Positions 53,619 through 63,000 of a stretch of 64,000 nt of DNA are shown piece by piece; the stretch's first letter is position 1; every line of letters begins with the position of its first letter. The stretch comes from Chitinophaga sp. (GTDB lineage: Bacteria > Bacteroidota > Bacteroidia > Chitinophagales > Chitinophagaceae), in the NCBI RefSeq assembly GCF_019236475.1, contig NZ_JAFAIX010000012.1, forward strand, positions 1,054,001-1,118,000, written 5' to 3'. Under the pieces are notes generated by a model. That model did not search any database. It was not told the DNA's origin and saw only the letters and a list, made by a program, of their open reading frames with translations. The translations under genes and the position numbers were made by a program.

Positions 53619-54665
53619 TTACACTTCGATAATAGCAGGCCCATCTGTGATATAGCCAGTGCAAGTCAGTACCAATCCTTGCTTAAGGTCGCGGTCGGTG
53701 AGTACTTCATTGACAGACATCCACACTGTTCCTTTTTTGCATTGCACTGTACAAGAGCCACAAACGCCACCCTTGCAACTATACGGAAGAGCAATACCTT
53801 GGTCTAATGCATATTGTAGGATGGGTTCGTTTCCTGGTACTTGCAGTTCAATTTCTTGCCCATGTAATTGAATCGTGAGTTGTTTGGGACTGGCATCTTC
53901 TGGAATGCCTATTCTTTCGATTTTAGCGGCTGTATTTACCACGAAATTCTCTTTATAGAGCTGATCTTCACGGAAGCCTATAAATGTCAGTGTAAGCACA
54001 ATCATGCGCATATAATCCGGTGGGCCGCAGAGGAAGAATTGTGCATCTGCTGCCTGATAGCGGAGATGTTGTTTTACCAGCATTTCCAGCAGGATATTAC
54101 TTAATCGGCGATACGCATGTAGCGCATCCGGATCGTTGCTGTATAAGTAGATGACTTTTAATTGAGACGGGTATTGTTTCTCCAATTCCTGGATTTGTTG
54201 CAGGAAGATGGTTCTTTCTGGAGAAGAGTTGCTGTATATGAGTTTAACAGCAGCGGTTGGCTCTGTATGGAGGAACTGGCGTAAGATGGCGTAGACTGGG
54301 GAAATGCCGCTTCCGGCAGCCAATAGGAAGATATCTCTTGGTTGGGAGGAGGTGGGCCCAGGTGTAAAGCGTCCGGAGGGTTCTAGGGCGGTGACGATAT
54401 CTCCGATTTGCCATGTATGGAGGATATGGCGGGAGATTTCACCGTTTTCCTTGCGGCGGATGGTGACAGCCAGGTGTTTATCCAATCCGGGAGTGGTACT
54501 GATAGAATAAGAGCGACGGTGTGTGATATTATGCAACTGGATGAGAAAGGTGAGAAACTGTCCCGTTCGGTATTCGATTTTTTCAGGTTGGGTGTTTTCC
54601 AACATGTAGGTGCGGGTATCTTCCGTTTCCCTGATTATAGCTGTGATTCTGAGTTCCAGGTACAT
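53619..54665 (-). CDS. Flavin reductase with C-terminal 2Fe-2S ferredoxin domain (PaaE-like)
   Basis: A 348-residue reductase: FAD domain with RRSYSIST near residue 51, NAD(P) domain with AAGSGISP, and a C-terminal plant-type 2Fe-2S domain with C297, C302, C305 and C335. It transfers electrons from NAD(P)H to an oxygenase or other acceptor; similar proteins are the PaaE subunit of phenylacetate-CoA epoxidase, but no paa genes are near. Start ATG 54665. A strong terminator for dxs lies just 12-46 bases upstream of this start. Confidence 0.9.
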   Translation of the reverse strand: MYLELRITAIIRETEDTRTYMLENTQPEKIEYRTGQFLTFLIQLHNITHRRSYSISTTPGLDKHLAVTIRRKENGEISRHILHTWQIGDIVTALEPSGRFTPGPTSSQPRDIFLLAAGSGISPVYAILRQFLHTEPTAAVKLIYSNSSPERTIFLQQIQELEKQYPSQLKVIYLYSNDPDALHAYRRLSNILLEMLVKQHLRYQAADAQFFLCGPPDYMRMIVLTLTFIGFREDQLYKENFVVNTAAKIERIGIPEDASPKQLTIQLHGQEIELQVPGNEPILQYALDQGIALPYSCKGGVCGSCTVQCKKGTVWMSVNEVLTDRDLKQGLVLTCTGYITDGPAIIEV

Positions 54666-54676
54666 AATGGGTGGGT

Positions 54677-54711
54677 AAAAAAAGAGTTACAGGCGTTGAG
54701 GCCTGTAACTC
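54677..54711 (-). terminator. dxs terminator directly before the reductase gene
   Basis: A perfect 11-bp stem GAGTTACAGGC/GCCTGTAACTC with six-base loop and, on the minus strand, seven T. Twelve bases separate the T-run from the reductase ATG. Confidence 0.88.
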
Positions 54712-54735
54712 CGGTATTATGAAAGCATTTGCTGC

Positions 54736-56661
54736 TTAAGCAGTGACAGTGATTTTGTCTTTCATCATTTCGCGGGCAGCGCGGGCGATACCAGCGGCAT
54801 CGTATCCACATTCGCGGAAGAGTTCTTCCGGTTTGCCATGTTCGATGATTTTATCAGGAACGCCGAGCATTCTGATATCGGCCTTATAGTTGTGTTGGGC
54901 CATGAATTCCAGGACAGCGCTACCGAAGCCACCGGTGATAGTACCATCTTCAACGGTGATAACTTTATCGTATTGCTGGAATATTTCGTGTAGCAGGGTT
55001 TCATCCAGTGGTTTAACGAAACGCATATCGTAGTGACCTGGCTGGAGGCCATCGGCGAGGAGTTCTCTGATGGCTTCTGTTACGAAGTTTCCTGGGTGAC
55101 CGATGGAGAGGATAGCGATATCTTTTCCATCGCGGAGTTTACGGCCGGTACCTGTTTGTATGGCTTTGAAAGGAGTACGCCATTCAGGCATCACACCTTG
55201 TCCGCGTGGGTAGCGGATCACATACGGCAGGTTATTTTCCGGCAGTTGAGCGCTATACATGAGGTTACGGAGTTCTTCCTCGTTCATTGGGGCGCTGATG
55301 ATGACGTTAGGGATACCGCGCATAAAGGCGATATCGTACACACCGTGGTGCGTAGGGCCATCTTCGCCTACCAATCCGGCTCTGTCAAGACAGAAGACTA
55401 CTGGTAACTTTTGAATAGCTACATCATGTACTGCCTGGTCGAAGGCCCGTTGGAAGAAGGATGAGTAGATGTTACAGAACACGCGCATACCCTGGGTGGC
55501 CATACCGGCGGAGAGGGTAACCGCATGTTGTTCACAGATACCCACGTCGAATGCGCGATCTGGCATTTTTTCCATCATGAATTTGAGGGAGGAGCCAGAA
55601 GGCATAGCGGGGGTGATGCCAAGGATTTTATCGTTTTGTTCGGCCAGTTCGATGATGGTATGGCCGAAAACGTCTTGGTATTTAGGTGGCTGAGGTCTTT
55701 CAGGTACTTTCTTGAAGATCTCGCCGGTGATTTTATCGAAGAGGCCTGGTGCGTGCCAGGTGGTTTGGTCCTTTTCTGCGAGGGCATAGCCTTTACCTTT
55801 AGTGGTAACGATATGGAGCAGTTTAGGGCCAGGGATATCTTTCAGGTCCTGGAGGGTATCTGTCAGTTTGGTGATATTATGACCATCGATAGGGCCAAAA
55901 TAGCGCATACCGAAAGATTCGAACAGGTTACTGGATTTGGATACCACGCCTTTGAGGCTGGCTTCCAGTTTGGAGGCCATTTCGCGGGTGAAATTCTTAC
56001 CTACCGGCAGTTTTCCCAGCAGATTCCATACGTCATCGCGGAGTTTATTGTAGGTAGGAGAAGTAGTGATATCGGTAAGATATTCTTTGAGGGCGCCCAC
56101 GTTAGGGTCGATAGACATGCAGTTATCGTTGAGGATAATCAGCACGTTTGCATTGGCAACGCCGGCGTGGTTGAGGGCTTCGAAGGCCATACCCGCTGTC
56201 ATGGCGCCATCACCGATAACCGCAATATGCTGACGATCGAATTCGCCTTTATAGTGGGAGGCCATGGCCATACCCAATGCCGCAGATATAGAGGTGGAGG
56301 AATGGCCTACACCGAAGGTATCGTATTGGCTTTCATCTCTTTTAGGAAATCCGCTGATGCCTTTGTATTTCCTGTTTGTAGGGAATACTTCTCTCCTACC
56401 GGTCAGGATTTTGTGGCCGTAGGCCTGGTGGCCGACGTCCCAAACCAGTTGATCGTAGGGAGTATTATATACGTAATGCAATGCCACTGTCAGTTCCACC
56501 ACACCAAGGCTGGCGGCGAAGTGGCCACCATGCACGCTTACAACGTCAATAATGTATTGACGCAGTTCTTCACAAACCTGGTGAAGCTGTTCCTTGCTTA
56601 ACTTTCGAAGGTCAGCAGGATTTTCTATTTGGCTCAACAGTTGACCGGCCGTAATATTCAT
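54736..56661 (-). CDS. dxs: 1-deoxy-D-xylulose-5-phosphate synthase
   Basis: A 641-residue TPP enzyme catalysing the first step of the MEP isoprenoid pathway (pyruvate + glyceraldehyde 3-phosphate). TPP-binding GDGAMTAGMAFEALNHAG starts at 150 with Asn 178/180; the conserved His is in VSVHGGHFAASLG (~44-48). The central segment FDVGICEQHAVTLSAGMA and the DRAGLVGEDGPTHHG motif confirm DXS rather than transketolase. It feeds GGGPS (58905) and undecaprenyl synthesis in principle. A -7-like TATTTTTG lies at 56689-56696. Start ATG 56661. Confidence 0.96.
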   Translation of the reverse strand: MNITAGQLLSQIENPADLRKLSKEQLHQVCEELRQYIIDVVSVHGGHFAASLGVVELTVALHYVYNTPYDQLVWDVGHQAYGHKILTGRREVFPTNRKYKGISGFPKRDESQYDTFGVGHSSTSISAALGMAMASHYKGEFDRQHIAVIGDGAMTAGMAFEALNHAGVANANVLIILNDNCMSIDPNVGALKEYLTDITTSPTYNKLRDDVWNLLGKLPVGKNFTREMASKLEASLKGVVSKSSNLFESFGMRYFGPIDGHNITKLTDTLQDLKDIPGPKLLHIVTTKGKGYALAEKDQTTWHAPGLFDKITGEIFKKVPERPQPPKYQDVFGHTIIELAEQNDKILGITPAMPSGSSLKFMMEKMPDRAFDVGICEQHAVTLSAGMATQGMRVFCNIYSSFFQRAFDQAVHDVAIQKLPVVFCLDRAGLVGEDGPTHHGVYDIAFMRGIPNVIISAPMNEEELRNLMYSAQLPENNLPYVIRYPRGQGVMPEWRTPFKAIQTGTGRKLRDGKDIAILSIGHPGNFVTEAIRELLADGLQPGHYDMRFVKPLDETLLHEIFQQYDKVITVEDGTITGGFGSAVLEFMAQHNYKADIRMLGVPDKIIEHGKPEELFRECGYDAAGIARAAREMMKDKITVTA

Positions 56662-56688
56662 GATAAGGCTCAGGGTTTATTTAAGAGA

Positions 56689-56696
56689 CAAAAATA
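56689..56696 (-). promoter_or_regulatory. -7-like element of dxs
   Basis: Minus-strand TATTTTTG (TAnnTTTG) 27 bases upstream of the dxs ATG; no clear -33. Confidence 0.4.
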
Positions 56697-56873
56697 CGGA
56701 AAAAAGCTGTTGTTCTGGAGTTCTGGTTGATGGTTTGTTATCAAGCTGATAGTTTCCTAAATTTACAGAACTTATACAAAATTTCGTTCTATTTGTTTGC
56801 TACCCGTTCCTGAACCAGTTAACCGGTCATTGCACCTTTTGTAACAATTAGGTTTCAGTAGGGTTCCCAGAAG

Positions 56874-56893
56874 GGTATATTTGGTTATATACC
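56874..56893 (+). promoter_or_regulatory. Palindrome overlapping the -7 element of the LytS-like gene
   Basis: The -7-like TATATTTG (56876-56883) lies within a perfect palindrome GGTATAT-TTGGTT-ATATACC (56874-56893). It ends 20 bases before ATG 56914 and could be an operator for autoregulation. Confidence 0.55.
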
Positions 56894-56913
56894 TAGTATT
56901 CTAACATATATTA

Positions 56914-57936
56914 ATGTTTAAGCATATTTCAAAATATTGGTGGTGCCAGATCACTGGATGGTTTTCATATTTCCTTGTCAATGCTTTTCTACATACTGGA
57001 GATATCACCGAAAGTTTTTATGGGGGACTGCTTGTCATCATAGTGTTGGGGGTTCTGTTCACGCATTTATTCCGCATGGGGGTAAAGAAGCTGGACTGGG
57101 AAGGGTATCCAATGGATAAGCAACTGATGTTCTTTTTTTGGATGTTGGTCGGTTCCGGGACCTTGATATTTGGTGGATTTTATGCCATTATGCGATATGT
57201 GGTGCAGGATGAGGATTTTGCCCATGCGAATCCATTCAGGGGATTATTGGGTTGTTACCTGATTATGACGGTCTGGTGGGTGATATATTTTTTATATCAT
57301 TATATAGAACGGACGCGTATGGAGAAGCTGGATCAGTTGACCTTACAGGCGACGGTGAAGGAATTGGAGTTAAAGACGATCAAGGCGCAGTTGAATCCAC
57401 ATTTTATATTCAATGCGTTGAATAGTATTCGGGCGTTGGTGGATGAGAATCCGCAGCGTGCGCGGACGGCGATTACGGAGTTGTCCAATATATTGAGAAG
57501 TTCTATGGCAGCAGAGAAGGCGGAAACCGTGAGTATGGAGAAGGAGCTGAATATTGTAAAGGATTATTTGGCATTAGAGACGATACGATTTGAGGAACGA
57601 TTGAATGTTACCTACGATATAGACCCGGAAACACTGGGCTTGCAGGTACCGCCGATGATGTTACAGACATTAGTGGAAAATGCCATTAAGCATGGTATTT
57701 CCAAGACCATCAGTGGAGGGAACGTACATATAAGTTCTCGACTGAAGGGATTGCAGCATGAAATCTTGATTGAAAATACAGGCCAGTTTGTGGAGAAATT
57801 GAAGAATGGGCATGGTTTTGGCCTTGAAAGTACACGTCAGCGGTTGAGTCTGCTATTCGGGAACCGGGCATCTTTTGAGATCAGGAATAAGGATGAAAAA
57901 ATGGTGGAAGCCAGAGTAATAATGCCATTGCTGTAA
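56914..57936 (+). CDS. LytS-type sensor histidine kinase
   Basis: A 340-residue kinase. Four hydrophobic helices occur in ~10-135; the HisKA_5 segment (KAQLNPHFIFNALNSI, phospho-acceptor H163) and the HATPase_c domain (LVENAIKHG, N256; GHGFGLEST) follow. This is the LytS/YehU-type two-component sensor; no periplasmic ligand domain is present. The LytTR response regulator at 58040 follows 103 bases later and is the cognate partner. Signal unknown. Confidence 0.92.
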   Translation: MFKHISKYWWCQITGWFSYFLVNAFLHTGDITESFYGGLLVIIVLGVLFTHLFRMGVKKLDWEGYPMDKQLMFFFWMLVGSGTLIFGGFYAIMRYVVQDEDFAHANPFRGLLGCYLIMTVWWVIYFLYHYIERTRMEKLDQLTLQATVKELELKTIKAQLNPHFIFNALNSIRALVDENPQRARTAITELSNILRSSMAAEKAETVSMEKELNIVKDYLALETIRFEERLNVTYDIDPETLGLQVPPMMLQTLVENAIKHGISKTISGGNVHISSRLKGLQHEILIENTGQFVEKLKNGHGFGLESTRQRLSLLFGNRASFEIRNKDEKMVEARVIMPLL

Positions 57937-58039
57937 TAAAAACTGATAACTTTAAACCGCTGTAGCCGGAGCTAATCCAGCTATGGCATTCTTATATTTA
58001 TTAACTTGATTTAATCATCAACCAAACCTGATATTGCCA

Positions 58040-58768
58040 ATGAAAAAAGCATTGATAATAGATGATGAACGTCTGGCGAGGAGTGAGCTAAAGAAGTTGC
58101 TCGCAGACCATCCAGAGATCGTGGTGGTGGGAGAAGCCGTAAATGCGAAGGATGGTATCGAGAAGATAGAGACTTTGCATCCTGACCTGTTGTTCTTAGA
58201 CATTCAAATGCCTGATAAGACAGGTTTTGAGCTGTTGCAGGAGCTGGAAAAAATGCCGCAGGTTATTTTCACCACTGCCTATGATGAACATGCGTTGAAG
58301 GCATTTGAGTACAATGCATTGGACTACTTGTTGAAGCCAGTAGAGCCTAAGCGTCTGGCCGATGCCATTCACAAGCTGCATCAGCAGGAAGAAAAAGAGC
58401 GGATGGCTGCCACTGGGGCTGTTCGTACAATGTTGTCTGAAAGTGACCAGGTATTTGTAAAAGATGGGGATCGCTGTTGGTTTGTAAAGCTGCAGGAGAT
58501 ACGTCTTTTTGAAAGTGTAGGAAACTATGCGAGGGTTTATTTTGAGTCTAACAAACCATTGATACTCAAATCCTTAAATGCTTTGGAAGAGCGTTTGGAT
58601 GAAAGAGTATTTTTCCGTGCCAACCGTAAGCATATTGTAAACCTGCGTATGATTGAGAAAATTGATACCTATTTCAACGGGGGATTATTGCTAGAAATGC
58701 GTGGAGGTGAGAAAATTGAAGTGAGCCGCAGACAGGCGGTGAAATTTAAGGAGATGATGAGTCTCTAG
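58040..58768 (+). CDS. LytTR-family response regulator
   Basis: A 242-residue regulator with a receiver domain (phospho-acceptor D54 in LLFLDIQMP; DDE triad LIIDDE) and a C-terminal LytTR DNA-binding domain (~140-240, VFVKDGDRCWFVKLQEIRLF ... FFRANRKHIVNLRMIEKI). ATG 58040 is chosen; a TTG six bases earlier is less likely. It is paired with the kinase upstream and probably binds direct repeats at its targets, none of which can be assigned. Confidence 0.93.
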   Translation: MKKALIIDDERLARSELKKLLADHPEIVVVGEAVNAKDGIEKIETLHPDLLFLDIQMPDKTGFELLQELEKMPQVIFTTAYDEHALKAFEYNALDYLLKPVEPKRLADAIHKLHQQEEKERMAATGAVRTMLSESDQVFVKDGDRCWFVKLQEIRLFESVGNYARVYFESNKPLILKSLNALEERLDERVFFRANRKHIVNLRMIEKIDTYFNGGLLLEMRGGEKIEVSRRQAVKFKEMMSL

Positions 58769-58849
58769 AACGATAGGAAGTTACTTAAGTGTGTTGTAAT
58801 ATGCCGGCATAGACCGAGCTTGTAAAAAAAGTTGCTACTAAAAATATTA

Positions 58850-58882
58850 GGGCCCCTGTTTCTGCAGGGGCCCCATTTTTTA
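58850..58882. terminator. Bidirectional terminator after LytTR regulator
   Basis: GGGCCCCTG/CAGGGGCCC, nine pairs with a six-base loop; T-run on the right and A-tract on the left. Confidence 0.85.
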
Positions 58883-58904
58883 TTATAACGCGTTTTAGAT
58901 CTGT

Positions 58905-59666
58905 CTATGCTTTTACGGGAGCGTTCACGGAGTGAACGGCATCGGCGAGTTCTTTGATAAGGGAGGGGTCATGTTCGATCGCATTACCTACCACGATGAT
59001 ATCGGCGCCGGCTTTGCAGTTACGGTAGGCTTTTTCCGCATCGCGGATACCGCCGCCCACGATGATGGGGGCACTTACTTGGCTGGCCACACGGCTGATC
59101 ATCGTTTCTGTGATAGGTATACGGGCGCCGCTGCCGGCATCCATATAGATCACTTTCATGCCCAGCATTTCGCCGGCCATGGCAGTGCACATAGCTATAT
59201 CCGCTTTATCTGAAGGGATGGGGGTTGCATTACTAATGTAAGATACAGTAGTAGGAGCGCCACCATCAATGACCATATATCCTGTAGAAATTACTTCCAG
59301 GCCGCTTTTTTTAACGGCTGCCGCAGATACAACATGCTGGCCAATCAGGAGCTCAGGGTTTCTTCCTGAGATCATAGAAAGGTATAGCAGGGCATCTGCA
59401 TATCGAGATACCTGCGAAGGGCTTCCCGGGAATAATACAACCGGGATATCGCAACTGGCTTTAAGTTGTTGAACACATTCATCCAGATGGTCGGTAATAA
59501 CAAGGCTGCCACCAAGGAAGATATAGTCTACTTTGGCAGTTGTGCATTTTGCACCCAGTTCTATGATCCCTTCAGGGGTTACCTTGTCAGGATCAATCAA
59601 AACCGCGAATGCTTTTTCCTTCTTAGCCTTCCTTTCGATGAACGAATTGTATATTTTATTGTACAT
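58905..59666 (-). CDS. Geranylgeranylglyceryl/heptaprenylglyceryl phosphate synthase family protein (PcrB/GGGPS)
   Basis: A 253-residue TIM-barrel prenyltransferase. It begins with KAFAVLIDPDK, has IFLGGSLVITDHLDE, then LFPGSPSQVS, EVISTGYMVIDGGAPTTV, YMDAGSGARIPI and IIVGGGIRDAEKA. The fold transfers a polyprenyl group to glycerol-1-phosphate, giving archaeal-type ether lipid precursors. In Bacteroidota, the product is uncertain. ATG 59666 is used; the codon before (TTG 59669) is less likely. It is convergent with the LytTR gene. Confidence 0.88.
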   Translation of the reverse strand: MYNKIYNSFIERKAKKEKAFAVLIDPDKVTPEGIIELGAKCTTAKVDYIFLGGSLVITDHLDECVQQLKASCDIPVVLFPGSPSQVSRYADALLYLSMISGRNPELLIGQHVVSAAAVKKSGLEVISTGYMVIDGGAPTTVSYISNATPIPSDKADIAMCTAMAGEMLGMKVIYMDAGSGARIPITETMISRVASQVSAPIIVGGGIRDAEKAYRNCKAGADIIVVGNAIEHDPSLIKELADAVHSVNAPVKA

Positions 59667-59669
59667 CAA

Positions 59670-60005
59670 TAGCGCATTGTTCCGGTTGTCGCAAATGTAT
59701 AATTTTTTTGTTAATAACCTACATTGATAAATAAATATGCATGACAGTCATTTTTTATTCATGAAGTTCATGATAACTACATCCTTATAAGTGACATAAT
59801 TCTAATGCGTCCCTTTCTGGCAAATTTTGAGCCGGAAATATCGGGTTTGGGGATGTTTTTTAATAACAATCCTGCCCGCAAAGAGTTTGTGCAATTATCC
59901 ACAAGCTGTGCAAAATAAGTAGGTTATTCTACCCGATTAAAAAATTACTTTAGTGGTACCCGCAGCGCAGTAACCAGTATTGTATAATCCTAAGAAAAAT
60001 TAAGC
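59670..60005. other. Gene-free gap upstream of nrdJ with a DnaA box
   Basis: No gene is visible. It contains the perfect DnaA box TTATCCACA (59895-59903), two GTGCAA direct repeats around it, and a TACATTTG -7-like element (minus, 59692-59699) for the GGGPS gene. No B12 riboswitch core was recognised. Confidence 0.5.
59895..59903 (+). promoter_or_regulatory. DnaA box upstream of ribonucleotide reductase
   Basis: Exact consensus TTATCCACA, 102 bases before ATG 60006. Only one copy is obvious, so it is not an origin. Confidence 0.55.
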
Positions 60006-63000
60006 ATGAAAAATCCAGCAAACAGAGAAGCCGGACTTGAGTTTACGCGTCATTTCAGCAAGGCCGGAGTAAGCCCCTATGAGCAGTTTGAATATGATTT
60101 TCGTTCTTCTGTGATCAGGAATCCTGGTGGGGATATCGTTTTCGAGATGAACAATGTGGAAGTTCCATCGGGGTGGTCGCAAATTGCGACGGATATCTTA
60201 GCCCAGAAGTACTTCCGGAAAGCCGGTGTGCCGCAATCCGACGGTAGTTTGGGGCGTGAAACCTCCGTGAAGCAGGTTGTCCATCGTATGGCTAATTGTT
60301 GGAAGGCTTGGGGAGAGAAATATGGTTATTTCGCGTCGCCGAGGGATGCCCAAGTATTTTACGATGAACTGGTGTACAGCATGCTGAATCAGGGTTGTGT
60401 ACCTAATTCGCCACAATGGTTTAATACGGGGTTGTTTGAGAGTTATGGCATAAAAGGAAAACCGCAGGGGCATTATTATGTGGAGCAGCAGACCGGAAAA
60501 CTGGAGAAATCCACTTCCGCCTATGAGCGGCCGCAGCCACATGCCTGTTTTATCCTGAGTGTGAATGACGACTTGGTAAATGATGGCGGTATTATGGACC
60601 TCTGGCAACGGGAAGCGCGCATTTTCAAGTATGGTTCTGGTGTAGGAACGAATTTCTCCCGCATTCGTGGAGAAGGGGAAAAGCTCAGTGGTGGAGGCAC
60701 CAGCAGCGGATTGATGAGTTTCCTTAAAATCGGGGACCGGGCAGCAGGTGCTATCAAATCTGGCGGTACCACGAGAAGAGCTGCTAAAATGGTGTGCCTG
60801 GACCTGGATCATCCAGAAATTATGGACTTCATCAATTGGAAAGTAGAAGAAGAAAAGAAAGTAGGGGCATTAATTGCTGCCGGTTATTCTTCAGATTATG
60901 AAGGCGAAGCCTATAGAACTGTATCCGGACAGAATTCTAATAATTCCGTTCGTATTCCTAATAAATTTTTCCATCAGTTGGAAGAAGATGGTGATTGGGA
61001 ACTGATTGCCCGCACCACCGGTAAGCCCGTAAAGACGCTGAAAGCGCGGGAAATATGGGATCAAATTGCCTATGCCGCCTGGCGTTGTGCAGATCCCGGA
61101 ACACAGTACGATACCACCATCAATGAGTGGCATACTTGTCCGAAAGGAGGACGTATTAATGCTTCGAATCCATGTTCGGAGTATATGTTCCTGGATAATA
61201 CCGCTTGTAATCTTGCTTCCGTGAACCTGCGCAGATTCTTTGATGATAGCAGCAGTATGTTTGATGTACCAGGATTTGAATATACGGTCAGGTTGTGGAC
61301 AGTAGTGTTGGAGATTTCCGTGTTAATGGCGCAGTTTCCATCCAAAGAGGTGGCGCAGTTGAGTTATGATTATCGTACGTTGGGATTGGGATTTGCCAAC
61401 CTGGGTTCCATGCTGATGGTAAGCGGAATACCGTATGATAGTGAAGAGGCCAGGGGAATAGCTGGTGCTATCACCGCCATTATGACGGGAGTAGCTTATC
61501 GTACTTCCGCGGAAATGGCTGCTCATTTGGGACCTTTTGCGCGGTATAGTGAGAACCGGGAAGATATGTTGCGGGTGATGCGGAACCATCGGGCGGCAGC
61601 TTACGATGCCAGTGATGCGTATGAGGGACTGGAAATTAAGCCTGCAGGGATCCATGCAGTATATTGTCCGGATTACTTGCTGAAAGCCGCTACAAAAGCC
61701 TGGGATGAAGCCGTGAAGCTAGGAGAAGTGTATGGATACCGGAATGCACAAGCAACTGTAATCGCTCCAACTGGCACAATAGGATTGGTGATGGATTGTG
61801 ATACCACCGGTGTGGAACCTGATTTTGCATTAGTGAAATTCAAGAAGCTCTCCGGGGGCGGTTATTTTAAGATCATCAATCAGTCGATTCCATCAGCCCT
61901 TCAGCATCTTGGGTACGCGTCTCCCGAAATCAAAGCTATTGTAGACTATGCCAAAGGTACTGGCTCCTTTGCCGGTGCGCCTTATATCAATCATCAGTCG
62001 CTCAGCGAAAAGGGATTTATAGGAGAAGAGTTGAAGAAGCTGGATAATGCCGTGGTTTCTTCTTTTGATATTGCATTCGTATTCAATGTGCATACGCTTG
62101 GGGAAGAATGTTTGCAGCGGTTAGGATTCAAACCGGAAGAGTATTTCAGTTTGGAATTCAGTCTGTTACATGCATTAGGATTTAATGACGAGGAAATTGA
62201 TGCTGCAAATGATTATGTATGCGGCACCATGACCGTAGAAGGTGCACCATATCTGAAAGAAGAACATTTGGCCGTATTTGACTGTGCAAATAAATGTGGC
62301 AAGCATGGGCAGCGGTACATACATCCGCATGGGCATATTCGGATGATGGCTGCCACGCAGCCGTTCATTTCAGGGGCTATCTCCAAAACGATCAATTTGC
62401 CACATGAAGCAGAAGTAGATGCGATTGCAGATGCTTATCTGCTCAGTTGGCAGTTAGGACTCAAAGCTTGTGCGCTTTACCGAGATGGAAGTAAGCTTAG
62501 TCAGCCGCTGAGTAACAAGAGTGAAAAGAAAAAGAAATCAGATGCGCCTGTGGCGGCCACTTCCCAGATAATAGACCTGGATGATCTCAGTACGGAAGAG
62601 TTGTTAGAGGAAGTGAATAAGCGTATGCAGGCCAGTAAGGATACCACATTGAAGCGTCAGTTGTCTAGGATCGTGGAGCGTAAAGCTTTGCCATCCAAAC
62701 GAGGTGGGTTTACCCAGAAAGCGAGAGTAGGCGGACAGGCCATTTACTTACATACTGGGGAGTACGCTGACGGTACGTTGGGTGAGATTTTCGTTGATCT
62801 GGCGAAAGAGGGATCTACTTTACGTAGTTTAATGAACTGTTTTTCAATTGCCGTATCGGTAGGACTGCAATATGGTGTGCCGTTGGAAGAGTTTGTAGAC
62901 AAGTTTGTGTTTACTCGATTTGAGCCGGCGGGGATGGTAGATCATCCGAACATAAAGACAGCCACATCGTTGGTGGACTTCATTTTCAGGGTATTAGGGT

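Noticed and set aside
59895..59903. Replication origin
   Set aside because: A single DnaA box without AT-rich unwinding region, other boxes or dnaA/dnaN genes nearby.
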